A stretch of 64,000 nt of DNA. Source: Bradyrhizobium sp. MOS002. GTDB taxonomy: Bacteria; Pseudomonadota; Alphaproteobacteria; Rhizobiales; Xanthobacteraceae. Below the pieces are notes generated by a model. The model was given only the letters and a program-made list of their open reading frames with translations. It made no database searches and was not told where the DNA came from. Positions within the stretch are counted from its first letter, which is position 1; each line of letters opens with the position of its first letter. Location of the stretch: contig NZ_PYFX01000006.1 of the NCBI RefSeq assembly GCF_003020115.1, forward strand, positions 62,001 through 126,000, given 5' to 3'. Both the position numbers and the translations under genes were made by a program. Shown in pieces: positions 36,588-46,139 of the stretch.

Positions 36588-36836
36588 CTACGACAGCCTG
36601 CGCTTGCTCCGCAGCCGCAGATGCTCGTCGGCCTCGAGCTTGGTCATTCCCAGGAGATAATGCAGCACGTCGAGCTTGTGCCGCTCGGCGAGCTTGCGCA
36701 GTGCCCCGACCTGCTCGGCGATGAAGGCGACCGCCTCCTCGACGCCGCCCTCCCCCGGTTCCTCGTGACGCCAACCTCCCGCCGCGCGCGATGCGGCGCC
36801 CGCCCGTTTCTTTCCTGGCTTAGTCACCAGCCCCAC
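36588..36836 (-). CDS. Small hypothetical protein, 82 aa
   Basis: Basic N-terminus (KPGKKRAGAASRAAGG) followed by a helical segment VEEAVAFIAEQVGALRKLAE and RHKLDVLHYLLGMTKLEADE. Starts at a GTG (36836; a second GTG lies nine bases further in). Divergent from topA by about 220 bases. I do not recognise a named family. Confidence 0.65.
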   Translation of the reverse strand: MGLVTKPGKKRAGAASRAAGGWRHEEPGEGGVEEAVAFIAEQVGALRKLAERHKLDVLHYLLGMTKLEADEHLRLRSKRRLS

Positions 36837-37053
36837 CCGAATCCATGCCCCGCAGAAGCATTACGCCCACATCGACCGCAACTCAAAGGTGGTATTTTGC
36901 AACTTTCTCGATATGAAACTTTTCCCATCGGAATGGCTTTCAACACCCCTCGATTTGACAGCGACGGCCTCACCACCCATGTTCGGGACGAAAGGGCCGA
37001 CCCGAATCTCATCGAATTCGGCCCCAAATTTCCCCATAAGTTACTGGAACTAC

Positions 37054-39798
37054 ATGAATATCGTCATTGTGGAGTCGCCGGCGAAAGCCAAGACGATCAA
37101 CAAGTATTTGGGCTCGTCCTACGAGGTTCTGGCCTCGTTTGGCCATGTCCGCGACTTGCCCGCGAAGAACGGCTCCGTCGATCCCGACGCCAATTTCAAG
37201 ATGATCTGGGAGATCGACCCCAAGGCGGCCGGCCGGCTCAACGACATTGCCAAGTCCCTCAAGAACGCTGACCGCCTGATTCTCGCCACCGACCCTGATC
37301 GCGAGGGCGAGGCCATCTCCTGGCACGTGCTGGAGGTCCTGAAAGAGAAGCGCGCGATCAAGGACCACAAGATCGAGCGCGTGGTGTTCAACGCCATCAC
37401 CAAGCAGGCGGTCACGGACGCGATGAAGAATCCGCGCCAGATCGATGGTGCGCTGGTCGACGCCTATATGGCGCGCCGCGCGCTGGACTATCTGGTCGGC
37501 TTCACCCTCTCCCCCGTGCTGTGGCGCAAGCTGCCGGGCGCCCGCTCGGCGGGCCGCGTGCAATCGGTGGCGCTGCGGCTGGTCTGCGACCGAGAGCTCG
37601 AGATCGAAAAGTTCGTTGCGCGCGAGTATTGGTCGCTGATCGCGACCCTGCTGACGCCGCGCGGCGACGCCTTTGAGGCACGTCTCGTCGGCGCCGACGG
37701 CAAGAAGATCCAGCGCCTCGACATCGGCACCGGCGCGGAAGCCGAGGACTTCAAGAAGGCGCTGGAAGCCGCCAGCTACGCCGTGACCACGGTCGATGCC
37801 AAGCCGGCCCGGCGCAATCCGCAGGCGCCCTTCACCACCTCGACGCTGCAGCAGGAAGCCAGCCGCAAATACGGCTTTGCGCCGGCGCACACCATGCGCA
37901 TCGCGCAGCGGCTCTATGAAGGCATCGACATCGGCGGCGAGACCACCGGACTCATTACTTATATGCGTACCGACGGCGTGCAGATCGATCCGTCCGCGAT
38001 CACCCAGGCACGCAAGGTGATCGGCGAGGATTACGGCAACGCCTATGTGCCGGACGCGCCGCGCCAGTACCAGGCCAAGGCCAAGAACGCCCAGGAAGCC
38101 CACGAAGCGATCCGGCCGACCGACATGTCGCGGCGTCCCGACAGCATGAGCCGCAAGCTCGAGTCCGATCAGGCGAGACTCTATGAACTGATCTGGAAGC
38201 GCACCATCGCGAGCCAGATGGAATCGGCCGAGCTGGAACGCACCACGGTCGACATCACGGCGAAGGTCGGCGGCCGCACGCTGGACCTGCGCGCCACCGG
38301 CCAGGTCGTCAAGTTCGACGGCTTCCTCGCACTGTATCAGGAAGGCCGCGACGACGAGGAGGACGAGGATTCCCGCCGCCTGCCCGCGATGAGCCCGAAC
38401 GACGCGCTGAAGCGGCAGTCGCTCGCCGTCACCCAGCACTTCACCGAGCCGCCGCCGCGCTTCTCCGAGGCCTCGCTGGTCAAGCGCATGGAAGAGCTCG
38501 GCATCGGCCGGCCCTCGACCTATGCCTCGATCCTCCAGGTCCTCAAGGACCGCGGCTACGTCAAGCTCGAGAAGAAGCGCCTGCACGGCGAGGACAAGGG
38601 CCGTGTCGTGGTCGCGTTCCTCGAAAGCTTCTTTGCCCGCTACGTCGAATACGACTTCACCGCTAATCTGGAAGAGCAGCTCGACCGCATCTCCAACAAC
38701 GAGATCTCCTGGCAGCAGGTGCTGAAGGATTTCTGGACCGGCTTCATCGGCGCGGTCGACGAGATCAAGGATCTGCGCGTGGCGCAGGTGCTGGACGTGC
38801 TCGACGACATGCTCGGACAGCACATCTACCCGCCCCGCACCGATGGCGGCGACATCAGGCAATGCCCGAGCTGCGGCAACGGACGGCTCAATCTCAAGGC
38901 CGGCAAGTTCGGCGCCTTCGTCGGCTGCTCGAACTATCCGGAATGCCGCTACACCCGTCAGCTCGCCGCCGACGGCGAGGCCACCGCTGACCGTTCGCTC
39001 GGCCAGGACCCTGATACGGGTCGCGATGTCTGGGTCAAGGCCGGCCGGTTCGGCCCCTACATCCAGCTCGGCGAGCAGAAGGATTATGCGGAGGGCGAGA
39101 AGCCCAGGCGCGCGGGCATTCCGAAGGGGACTTCCCCTGGAGATGTCGAGCTCGATCTCGCGCTCAAGCTGCTGTCGCTGCCGCGCGAGATCGGCAAGCA
39201 TCCGGAAACCGGTGAGCCGATCACCGCAGGTCTCGGCCGCTTCGGGCCGTTCGTGAAGCACGAGAAGACCTATGCCAGCCTCGAGGCCGGCGACGAAGTG
39301 TTCGACATCGGCATAAACCGCGCGGTGACGCTGATCGCGGAGAAGATCGCCAAGGGCCCGAGCCGACGCTTCGGCGCCGATCCCGGCAAGGCGATCGGCG
39401 ATCATCCCACCCTCGGCACCGTCACGGTGAAGGGCGGCCGCTACGGCGCCTATGTCACGGCCGGCGGCGTCAATGCGACGATCCCGAGCGACATCGAGAA
39501 AGATGCCATCACGCTGCCGCAGGCGATCGCGCTGATCGACGAGCGCGCGGCCAAGGGCGGCGGCAAGAAGCCGAAGAAGGCGGCGAAGCCCGCCAAGGCC
39601 AAGAAGGCTGCGGCCAAGGCCGCCGACGGCGATGACGCCGCGCCAAAAACCAAAAAGCCGGCCGCGAAGAAGGCGGCCAAACCAAAATCCGAATCCACCA
39701 GCAAGGCGCGCGCCGCCGTGTCGTCGTCGGCCAAAACGTCGCCGACCAAGGCAGCTGGCGCCAAAGCTCCGGCCAAGAAAAGTGCCGGCACCAAATAG
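37054..39798 (+). CDS. topA: DNA topoisomerase I
   Basis: Relaxes negatively supercoiled DNA (type IA), 914 residues. N-terminal Toprim domain MNIVIVESPAKAKTINKYLG with the DPDREGEAISWH acidic motif, catalytic Tyr303 in ITYMRTDGV, gate domains ending ENIGRPSTY-like ELGIGRPSTYASIL, one four-Cys zinc ribbon (CPSCGNGRLN...CSNYPEC) and two to three further TopA repeat modules (GRFGPYIQLGEQ; GRFGPFVKHEK; GRYGAYVTAGG). The last 100 residues are a Lys/Ala-rich basic tail. ATG at 37054 is the family start; longer frame to 36889 unsupported. Eight bases before rnr, likely co-transcribed. Confidence 0.98.
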   Translation: MNIVIVESPAKAKTINKYLGSSYEVLASFGHVRDLPAKNGSVDPDANFKMIWEIDPKAAGRLNDIAKSLKNADRLILATDPDREGEAISWHVLEVLKEKRAIKDHKIERVVFNAITKQAVTDAMKNPRQIDGALVDAYMARRALDYLVGFTLSPVLWRKLPGARSAGRVQSVALRLVCDRELEIEKFVAREYWSLIATLLTPRGDAFEARLVGADGKKIQRLDIGTGAEAEDFKKALEAASYAVTTVDAKPARRNPQAPFTTSTLQQEASRKYGFAPAHTMRIAQRLYEGIDIGGETTGLITYMRTDGVQIDPSAITQARKVIGEDYGNAYVPDAPRQYQAKAKNAQEAHEAIRPTDMSRRPDSMSRKLESDQARLYELIWKRTIASQMESAELERTTVDITAKVGGRTLDLRATGQVVKFDGFLALYQEGRDDEEDEDSRRLPAMSPNDALKRQSLAVTQHFTEPPPRFSEASLVKRMEELGIGRPSTYASILQVLKDRGYVKLEKKRLHGEDKGRVVVAFLESFFARYVEYDFTANLEEQLDRISNNEISWQQVLKDFWTGFIGAVDEIKDLRVAQVLDVLDDMLGQHIYPPRTDGGDIRQCPSCGNGRLNLKAGKFGAFVGCSNYPECRYTRQLAADGEATADRSLGQDPDTGRDVWVKAGRFGPYIQLGEQKDYAEGEKPRRAGIPKGTSPGDVELDLALKLLSLPREIGKHPETGEPITAGLGRFGPFVKHEKTYASLEAGDEVFDIGINRAVTLIAEKIAKGPSRRFGADPGKAIGDHPTLGTVTVKGGRYGAYVTAGGVNATIPSDIEKDAITLPQAIALIDERAAKGGGKKPKKAAKPAKAKKAAAKAADGDDAAPKTKKPAAKKAAKPKSESTSKARAAVSSSAKTSPTKAAGAKAPAKKSAGTK

Positions 39799-39805
39799 AG
39801 GTTAA

Positions 39806-42157
39806 GTGAAACGCAAGAATGACCGTGGCTTTCCCGACCGGGCAGCCATCGTCGCCTTCATCAAGGCAAATCCCGGAAAGGTCGGAACCCGCGAAATTGC
39901 GCGCGAGTTCGGCCTGAAGAACGCCGATCGCGTCGAGCTCAAGCGCATGCTGCGCGAGCTCGCCGACGACGGCCTCGTCAAGAAAAAGCGCCACACGATT
40001 TCCGAACCGGACAGCCTGCCGCCGACGCTGGTCGCCGACATCACCGGCCGCGACGCCGACGGCGAGCTCGTCGCCTCCCCGACCGAATGGGACGAGGTCG
40101 AAAGCGGCGAACCGCCAAAGATCCTCATCACGATGCCGCGCCGGCCCAAGCCCGGCACCGCGGCCGGCGTCGGCGATCGCGCGCTGCTGCGCATCGAGCG
40201 CTCGGATGAGACAGAAGGCCCGGCCTATCGCGGCCACATCATCAAGGTCTTCGACAAGACCAAGAGCCGCATCCTCGGCGTCTTCCGCAGCCTGCCCGAA
40301 GGCGGCGGACGGATCATTCCCGTCGACAAGAAGTCCGCCGACCGCGAGCTGAACATCGCCTCGACCGAGACCCACGGCGCGCAGGACGGCGATCTCGTCA
40401 GCGTCGACATCATCCGCTCGCGCGGCTTTGGGCTGGCGTCAGGCCGCGTCAAGGAGAAGCTCGGCTCGGTCAAGTCGGAGAAGGCGATCAGCCTGATCGC
40501 GATCTACGCGCACGACATCCCCTTGCAATTCCGCCCCGCGGCAGAGCGCGAGGCCGAAGCGGCGGAGCCGGCCAATTTGAAGGGGCGCGAGGACTGGCGC
40601 GACGTGCCGCTCGTCACCATCGATCCCCCAGATGCCAAGGATCACGACGACGCGGTGCACGCCCAGCCGGATCCCGATCCCAACAACAAGGGCGGCTTCA
40701 TCGTCGATGTCGCCATCGCCGACGTGAGCTTCTATGTGCGGCCGGGCACCGCGCTCGACCGCGACGCGCTCGATCGCGGCAACTCGGTCTATTTCCCCGA
40801 CCGCGTCGTGCCGATGCTGCCCGAGCGCATCTCCAACAATCTGTGCTCGCTGGTGCCGGGCGAGCCGCGGGGCGCGCTCGCGGTGCGGATGATCATCGCT
40901 CCGGACGGGCGCAAACGCTCGCACAGCTTCCATCGTATCCTGATGCGCTCCGCGGCCAAGCTGAGTTACGCGCAGGCGCAGGCCGCGATCGACGGGAGGC
41001 CGGACGACACCACCGGCCCCCTGCTCGATCCGATCCTGAGGCCGCTCTATGCCGCCTATGCCTGCGTCAAGCGCGCGCGAGACGAGCGCGATCCGCTCAA
41101 TCTCGATCTGCCCGAGCGCAAGATCCTGTTGAAAAGCGATGGCACGGTCGACCGCGTCGTCGTGCCCGATAGGCTCGACGCGCACAAGCTGATCGAGGAG
41201 TTCATGATCCTCGCCAATGTCGCGGCGGCCGAGATGCTCGAGAAGAAATCGCTGCCGCTGATCTATCGCGTGCATGACGAGCCGACACTGGAAAAGGTCC
41301 ACGCGCTAGCGGAATTCCTGGCCACGCTGGACGTTCCGTTCGCAAAGGGCGGCGCGTTGCGCCCCGCTCTGTTCAACCGCGTGCTGGCCCAGCTCGAAGG
41401 CCACGACCACTTTCCGCTGGTGAGCGAGGTCGTGCTGCGCGCCCAGGCGCAGGCCGAATATTCCTCGGAGAATTACGGTCATTTCGGCCTGAACCTGCGC
41501 CGCTATGCGCATTTCACCTCGCCGATCCGCCGCTATGCCGACCTCGTCGTGCACCGCGCACTGGTTCGTGCGCTCGGCCTCGGCGAAGGCGCGCTGCCCG
41601 ACACCGAGACGCCGGAAACTCTCGGCGAGGTCGCAGCCCATATCTCGGTGACCGAGCGCCGCGCGATGAAGGCGGAGCGCGAGACGGTCGACCGCCTGAT
41701 CGCCCATCACCTCGCCGACCGCATCGGTTCGAGCTTCCAGGGCCGCGTCTCCGGCGTTACGCGCGCTGGCCTGTTCGTCAAGCTCGCCGAGACTGGCGCC
41801 GACGGCCTGATCCCGATCCGATCTCTCGGCACGGAATATTTCAACTATGACGAGGGCCGCCACGCCTTGGTCGGCACGCGCAGCGGCACCATGCATCAGC
41901 TCGGCGATGTCGTCGACGTCCGCCTGATCGAAGCGGCTCCCATCGCAGGCGCGCTGCGCTTCGAGCTGCTGTCATCGTCCGGCGAGACCGCGCCGCGGGG
42001 CCGCAGGGGATCCGGTCCGCAACGCCGCCCCTCGTTCAAGGCCCATCCCGGGCGCAGTCCCGACAAGAAGCGCAAGCCGGACAAGCCGAAGCCCGGCAGG
42101 GCGAAAAAGGCCAAAGGAAAAAGCAAGGGCAAGGGCCAGAAGGGCAAGGCATGGTGA
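39806..42157 (+). CDS. rnr: Ribonuclease R
   Basis: Processive 3'-5' exoribonuclease, 783 residues, starting with GTG at 39806 after the topA stop. Domains: N-terminal HTH-like (IVAFIKANPGKVGTREIARE), cold-shock domains, RNB catalytic core with the acidic motif IDPPDAKDHDDAVHA (about residues 272-286) and an S1 domain near GRVSGVTRAGLFVKLAETGA, ending in a Lys/Gly/Pro-rich basic tail (KPDKPKPGRAKKAKGK). Participates in rRNA quality control and trans-translation-linked mRNA decay. Overlaps the start of the DUF983 gene by seven bases. Confidence 0.97.
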   Translation: MKRKNDRGFPDRAAIVAFIKANPGKVGTREIAREFGLKNADRVELKRMLRELADDGLVKKKRHTISEPDSLPPTLVADITGRDADGELVASPTEWDEVESGEPPKILITMPRRPKPGTAAGVGDRALLRIERSDETEGPAYRGHIIKVFDKTKSRILGVFRSLPEGGGRIIPVDKKSADRELNIASTETHGAQDGDLVSVDIIRSRGFGLASGRVKEKLGSVKSEKAISLIAIYAHDIPLQFRPAAEREAEAAEPANLKGREDWRDVPLVTIDPPDAKDHDDAVHAQPDPDPNNKGGFIVDVAIADVSFYVRPGTALDRDALDRGNSVYFPDRVVPMLPERISNNLCSLVPGEPRGALAVRMIIAPDGRKRSHSFHRILMRSAAKLSYAQAQAAIDGRPDDTTGPLLDPILRPLYAAYACVKRARDERDPLNLDLPERKILLKSDGTVDRVVVPDRLDAHKLIEEFMILANVAAAEMLEKKSLPLIYRVHDEPTLEKVHALAEFLATLDVPFAKGGALRPALFNRVLAQLEGHDHFPLVSEVVLRAQAQAEYSSENYGHFGLNLRRYAHFTSPIRRYADLVVHRALVRALGLGEGALPDTETPETLGEVAAHISVTERRAMKAERETVDRLIAHHLADRIGSSFQGRVSGVTRAGLFVKLAETGADGLIPIRSLGTEYFNYDEGRHALVGTRSGTMHQLGDVVDVRLIEAAPIAGALRFELLSSSGETAPRGRRGSGPQRRPSFKAHPGRSPDKKRKPDKPKPGRAKKAKGKSKGKGQKGKAW

Positions 42158-42585
42158 GCACGGCCCCGAAGATCTGGACCCGCGAGACCGGCCTCGTCGA
42201 GAAGCGCGACGTCTTTGCTGCGATGAGGCGCGGCTTTCGCGGCCGCTGCCCCCGCTGCGGCGAGGGAAAACTGTTCCGCGCCTTCCTGAAGACAGCGGAC
42301 AATTGCTCAAAATGCGGCCTCGACTTCACGCCGCATCGCGCCGACGATTTGCCCGCCTATCTCGTCATCGTCATCGTCGGTCACATCGTGGTGCCGAGTA
42401 TTTTGTGGATCGAGACCAACTACACCACGCCGGTCTGGATCAGCTTCGCGGCCTATCTGCCCTTCACCTTCGTCGCTTCGCTCGCACTCCTGCAGCCGGT
42501 GAAGGGAGCCGTGGTCGGATTGCAATGGGCTCTGCGCATGCACGGGTTTGACGAGAACCCGACGGATGGTATTCCACCGGTGTAA
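42151..42585 (+). CDS. DUF983 family membrane protein
   Basis: A 144-residue protein. Two CxxC pairs (Cys33-Cys36 in RGRCPRCGEGKLF; Cys52-Cys55 in NCSKCGLDF) form a zinc ribbon, followed by two membrane helices (LVIVIVGHIVVPSILW; FAAYLPFTFVASLALL). The combination is the DUF983 pattern. The ATG overlaps the rnr stop by seven bases, so it is translationally coupled. Unknown function; always associated with this gene neighbourhood in the alphaproteobacteria I recall. Confidence 0.93.
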   Translation: MVSTAPKIWTRETGLVEKRDVFAAMRRGFRGRCPRCGEGKLFRAFLKTADNCSKCGLDFTPHRADDLPAYLVIVIVGHIVVPSILWIETNYTTPVWISFAAYLPFTFVASLALLQPVKGAVVGLQWALRMHGFDENPTDGIPPV

Positions 42586-42617
42586 GCCAAAAAAGCAAAA
42601 GTAGTTTGGGTGAGGAC

Positions 42618-43370
42618 ATGACGGATACGGCGCAGGCAGCCGACAAGGCCAAAATCCACGAGGGCAAGGAAGCGGACCACCATCCCTATTTCCGCCCGCG
42701 GGATGCGGCGACACTGATCCTGGTCGACCGCAGCAGCACAACTCCAAAAGTCCTGGTCGGCAAGCGCCACGACAACGTGGTGTTCATGCCCGGAAAGTTC
42801 GTCTTCCCCGGCGGCCGTGTCGACAAGGACGATTATCGCGTGCCGTGCGCGGCGCCCGTCACCGCCGAGCTGGAAGCCAATCTCGCCAGGGGCAGTCCGA
42901 AGACGCCGGCCTCCCGCGCGAAGTCGCTGGCGATCGCCGCGATCCGCGAGGCCTGCGAGGAGACCGGCCTCTGCCTCGGGCGCAAGGTCGAGGGCAAGGT
43001 ACCCAAGCTCGACGGCAACTGGAAGCCGTTCGCGGATGCCGGCCTTTTGCCAGATCCTTCCAGCCTGTTCCTGATCGCGCGCGCGATCACCCCGCCCGGC
43101 CGCGTCAAGCGGTTCGACACGCGCTTCTTCACGGCTGACGCCTCCGCGATCACCCATCGCGTCGACGGCGTGATCCATGCCGATGCCGAGCTTGTCGAAC
43201 TGGTCTGGGTCGAGCTCGGCTCGAAGCCGCTCGCCGATCTGCATCCGATGACGCGCAACGTGCTCAACGAGCTCGACGCGCGCCTCGCCACCGGCCCCTT
43301 GCGCCACGATGCGCCGGTGCCGTTCTTCCATTTCTACGGCGGCAAGATGCAGAAGGATATTTTGGGCTGA
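42618..43370 (+). CDS. NUDIX hydrolase family protein
   Basis: A 250-residue NUDIX-fold protein; family members cleave nucleoside diphosphates linked to other groups. The Nudix helix is visible as AAIREACEETGLCLG (Arg110, Glu111, Glu114-115, Gly117), downstream of MPGKFVFPGGRVDK, while the usual leading Gly of the box is replaced by an inserted segment (LARGSPKTPASRAKS). ATG at 42618 follows GAGGA. Substrate unknown; long-insert Nudix proteins of this type include CoA-pyrophosphatase-like ones. Confidence 0.9.
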   Translation: MTDTAQAADKAKIHEGKEADHHPYFRPRDAATLILVDRSSTTPKVLVGKRHDNVVFMPGKFVFPGGRVDKDDYRVPCAAPVTAELEANLARGSPKTPASRAKSLAIAAIREACEETGLCLGRKVEGKVPKLDGNWKPFADAGLLPDPSSLFLIARAITPPGRVKRFDTRFFTADASAITHRVDGVIHADAELVELVWVELGSKPLADLHPMTRNVLNELDARLATGPLRHDAPVPFFHFYGGKMQKDILG

Positions 43371-43529
43371 TCTGTCCGTCCGGCTCGCGCCTTGGTGCGC
43401 GCCCCGCGAATGACGCGAATGTGCTGAGAGCGCATCGAAAAACAAAATAATCTTCCCGCCTCCCCCGATGGCGGAGTTCCGCGGCATGCCTATGTCTTCC
43501 GGAACGACACCAAGAACGGACACCGGGCG

Positions 43530-44855
43530 ATGGCACAACGGCAACTCAAGCTTGGCGCGTTCATGCGCCCGATCAGCATCCACACCGGCGCCTGGCGCTA
43601 TCCCGGGGCATGGCCGGACGCCAATTTCAACTTCGGCCGCATCAAGACGCTGATCCAGAAGCTCGAGGCCGGCAAGTTCGACGCCTTCTTCATGGCCGAT
43701 CACCTCGCCGTGCTGAACATGCCGGTCAACGCGCTCAAGCGCAGCCACACGGTCACGTCGTTCGAACCTTTCACGCTGTTGTCGGCGCTCTCGGCCGTCA
43801 CCGAGCGGATCGGCCTGATCGCAACGGGCTCGACCACGTTCGACGAGCCCTATCACGTCGCGCGGCGCTTCGCCTCGCTCGACCATCTCAGCGGCGGCCG
43901 TGCGGGCTGGAACATCGTCACCACCTCGAACCCGGATGCAGCGCTGAATTTCGGCCTCGACGATCACATGGAGCACGCCGAGCGCTACAAGCGCGCCCGC
44001 GAGTTCTACGACGTCGTCACCGGCCTGTGGGATTCCTTCGCCGACGACGCCTTCGTGCGCGACGTCGAAAACGGCGTGTTCGTCGATCCCGCGAAGATCC
44101 ATGTGCTCGACCATCAGGGCAAATATCTGAAAGTGCGCGGTCCCCTCAACATCGCTCGCCCGGTGCAGGGCTGGCCGCTGATCGTGCAGGCCGGCGCCTC
44201 CGAGGACGGCAGGCAGCTTGCGGCAGAGACCGCCGAAGCCGTCTTCACCGGCGGCGGCAGCCTCGCCGACAGCCAAAAGCTTTATGCCGACATCAAGGGC
44301 CGCATGGAGAAGATCGGCCGCGACCCCGAACACCTCAAGATTCTCCCCGGCGCCTTCGTCGTGGTCGGCGACAGCGTCGACGAGGCCAGGGAGAAGCGCG
44401 CGCTGCTCGATAGCCGCGTGCATTACGACAGCGCCATCGCCTCGCTCTCGGTGGTCCTCGGCACGGATGCCTCCGGCTTCGATCCGGATGGCCCTCTCCC
44501 CGAAATCCCCGAGACCAATGCCAGCAAGAGCGGCCGCCAGCGCATGGTCGATCTCGCCGCGCGCGACAAGCTCACCGTGCGCCAGCTCGCCCAACGCGTC
44601 GGCGGCTATGGCGGGCTATCCTTCGTCGGCACCGCCAAAACCATTGCCGACCAGATGGAGGAATGGCTGGTCGGGCGCGGCTCGGACGGCTTCAACATCA
44701 TGTTCCCGTTCCTGCCCGCCGGCCTCGACGATTTCGTCGACAAGGTGGTCCCGGAGCTGCAGCGGCGCGGGATTTTCAGGAAAGAGTACGAAGGGCCCAC
44801 TTTGAGGGAGAATCTGGGACTGCCGCGGCCGAAAAACCGGTTCTTCGAGGGGTAA
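43530..44855 (+). CDS. LLM-class flavin-dependent monooxygenase (NtaA/SnaA/DszA family)
   Basis: FMNH2-dependent luciferase-fold monooxygenase, 441 residues. Family signatures: QRQLKLGAFMRPISIHTGAW, DAFFMADHLAV, ERIGLIATGSTTF and ASLDHLSGGRAGWNIVTTSN, the latter diagnostic for the NtaA/SnaA/DszA group that oxidises nitrilotriacetate, pristinamycin precursors or organosulphur compounds. It needs a separate flavin reductase, which is not adjacent. Substrate unknown. Accessory relative to the conserved block around it. Confidence 0.93.
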   Translation: MAQRQLKLGAFMRPISIHTGAWRYPGAWPDANFNFGRIKTLIQKLEAGKFDAFFMADHLAVLNMPVNALKRSHTVTSFEPFTLLSALSAVTERIGLIATGSTTFDEPYHVARRFASLDHLSGGRAGWNIVTTSNPDAALNFGLDDHMEHAERYKRAREFYDVVTGLWDSFADDAFVRDVENGVFVDPAKIHVLDHQGKYLKVRGPLNIARPVQGWPLIVQAGASEDGRQLAAETAEAVFTGGGSLADSQKLYADIKGRMEKIGRDPEHLKILPGAFVVVGDSVDEAREKRALLDSRVHYDSAIASLSVVLGTDASGFDPDGPLPEIPETNASKSGRQRMVDLAARDKLTVRQLAQRVGGYGGLSFVGTAKTIADQMEEWLVGRGSDGFNIMFPFLPAGLDDFVDKVVPELQRRGIFRKEYEGPTLRENLGLPRPKNRFFEG

Positions 44856-44979
44856 TCGGGCCGATTTGCGCGGTTTTCGACCCCTAAAATCTTGACATCA
44901 GGCGGTTTCTGGCTAGGTTGCCGGCCAACGCGGGCCATTTGGCCGGCTCCAGATTCCCTTCATTCCTGAGGTTCTGAAC

Positions 44980-45147
44980 ATGGCCAAAGCGGTCACCATC
45001 AAGGTCAAGCTCGTGTCCTCGGCCGACACCGGCTTCTACTACGTCGCCAAGAAGAATTCGCGCACCATGACCGACAAGCTGGTCAAGAAGAAGTACGATC
45101 CCGTGGCGCGCAAGCACGTCGAATTCCGCGAAGCCAAGATCAAGTAA
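44980..45147 (+). CDS. rpmG: 50S ribosomal protein L33
   Basis: A 55-residue basic ribosomal protein, MAKAVTIKVKLVSSADTGFY at the N-terminus and KKYDPVARKHVEFREAKIK at the C-terminus, matching alphaproteobacterial L33 (Cys-free form). Start ATG at 44980; a strong terminator follows. In many alphaproteobacteria rpmG neighbours pleD, which here lies about 10.6 kb away. Confidence 0.96.
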   Translation: MAKAVTIKVKLVSSADTGFYYVAKKNSRTMTDKLVKKKYDPVARKHVEFREAKIK

Positions 45148-45184
45148 GAAGATCAAATCAGATCGCGGAACGTTACAGACTTTG

Positions 45185-45208
45185 ACGGGGCCCTCGGGCC
45201 CCGTTTTT
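45185..45208 (+). terminator. Rho-independent terminator after rpmG
   Basis: ACGGGGCCC...GGGCCCCGT (45185-45204) hairpin followed by TTTTTATTTT. Strong stem and T-run 38 bases after the rpmG stop. Confidence 0.92.
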
Positions 45209-45223
45209 ATTTTGCCCTCCCTC

Positions 45224-45264
45224 TCGTGTCCCGGACGCACTGCTGCGCCGCGTCCGGGGCACGA
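45224..45264. repeat. Palindromic repeat (CCCGGACGC type) after rpmG
   Basis: TCGTGTCCCGGACGC (45224-45238) pairs with GCGTCCGGGGCACGA (45250-45264) with one mismatch. Part of a Bradyrhizobium intergenic repeat family; a related, larger copy lies at 48137-48240. Confidence 0.65.
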
Positions 45265-45390
45265 GAGCTGAGCTCTGCGCGGTGAGTCATCCGCAGGCGT
45301 TTCATCAACCCTCGGTTGCCCACCTCAAAATGTATGTTACCGTGTACTTGCCGGGCGGAATTTCCGTCCCGGATCTGGAAGGACATGGTC

Positions 45391-45945
45391 ATGAGATTCT
45401 CATCAAGCCTTGTCGTGCCTTCAGCCGTCGCTGCCTTGTCAACAATCTTGCTGTGCGCGCCGGCAGCGTCGCAAATCCCAACCGGCTCCGCCGCCACGAT
45501 TCCCCCTGTCACCGTCGACGCGCCGAAACAGGTGGCAAGGCCGCACGTGTCGGAGCGGGAAGCAAACACGACGGCGCTGCGTCGGACGGCGCCAACAGCT
45601 CGAACGTCAGCCGCGCGCACGCCTTCGTATGCGCCGGGTTCTGTGATGGGCAGGATTGCCAGCCTGGAGAAAGTTGCAAGCAGCTGCAACGGTGGCTGCG
45701 CATCAAGCTTCCCACAGGGCAAGGAGCCCTGGGTTGGATGCAGCGAGTCGGGCGGCAACATAGAGTACGGACCTTTCTCGCCGACCTGCCGAGACACCAT
45801 CACCCACAAATCCTACCTGGACTGCGTCGAAACCAAGACGTTTCTGGGCGAAAACCGAAACAAGGCCCACTGGTTGTGCAGCAGCCTGGCCGCCGGCAAC
45901 AGGTTCAAGGTCGCCGATCTCAAGCGGTCAGGACGCACGCGTTAG
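45391..45945 (+). CDS. Hypothetical secreted protein with Cys-containing C-terminal domain
   Basis: A 184-residue exported protein: signal peptide MRFSSSLVVPSAVAALSTIL..APAASQ (about 27 residues), a Thr/Ala/Pro-rich linker, then a compact region with six Cys (SSCNGGCASSFPQG, VGCSESGG, SPTCRDTITH, LDCVETKTF, LCSSLAAG), probably disulphide-linked in the periplasm. GGAAGGA lies seven bases before the ATG at 45391; a longer frame to 45316 is not supported. Followed by a terminator. No family recognised. Confidence 0.75.
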   Translation: MRFSSSLVVPSAVAALSTILLCAPAASQIPTGSAATIPPVTVDAPKQVARPHVSEREANTTALRRTAPTARTSAARTPSYAPGSVMGRIASLEKVASSCNGGCASSFPQGKEPWVGCSESGGNIEYGPFSPTCRDTITHKSYLDCVETKTFLGENRNKAHWLCSSLAAGNRFKVADLKRSGRTR

Positions 45946-45988
45946 TCCATACCGTCCGCGTAGCGAACACAGCTACTTCCCCCAATGG

Positions 45989-46020
45989 GCCGCCAGCGCC
46001 CCAAGAGCTGGCGGCTTTTC
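45989..46020 (+). terminator. Rho-independent terminator after the secreted-protein gene
   Basis: GCCGCCAGC (45989-45997), nine-base loop, GCTGGCGGC (46007-46015), then TTTTCTCTTC. Confidence 0.85.
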
Positions 46021-46139
46021 TCTTCGCCTTGCTCCAGCAACGCTGCGCTCACTACATCGCATTTGATCTCCCTCAATCTTGCTTGCCGGATTCTCCCATA
46101 GCCTCAGTTGGGTTCCGCGCAACGCGGGGGGATGAACGA

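Noticed and set aside
37009..39405. Very long open frame (798 codons) on the minus strand opposite topA
   Set aside because: Composition is the reflection of high-GC codon usage in topA; no motifs, no ribosome-binding site.
42453..44594. 713-codon minus-strand frame across NUDIX and LLM genes
   Set aside because: Covers two well-supported genes on the other strand and has no recognisable domain.
45282..46139. Upstream extension of the Crp/Fnr frame to 45282
   Set aside because: It would run through a supported gene and a terminator in another frame; the start with a ribosome-binding site at 46140 is preferred.
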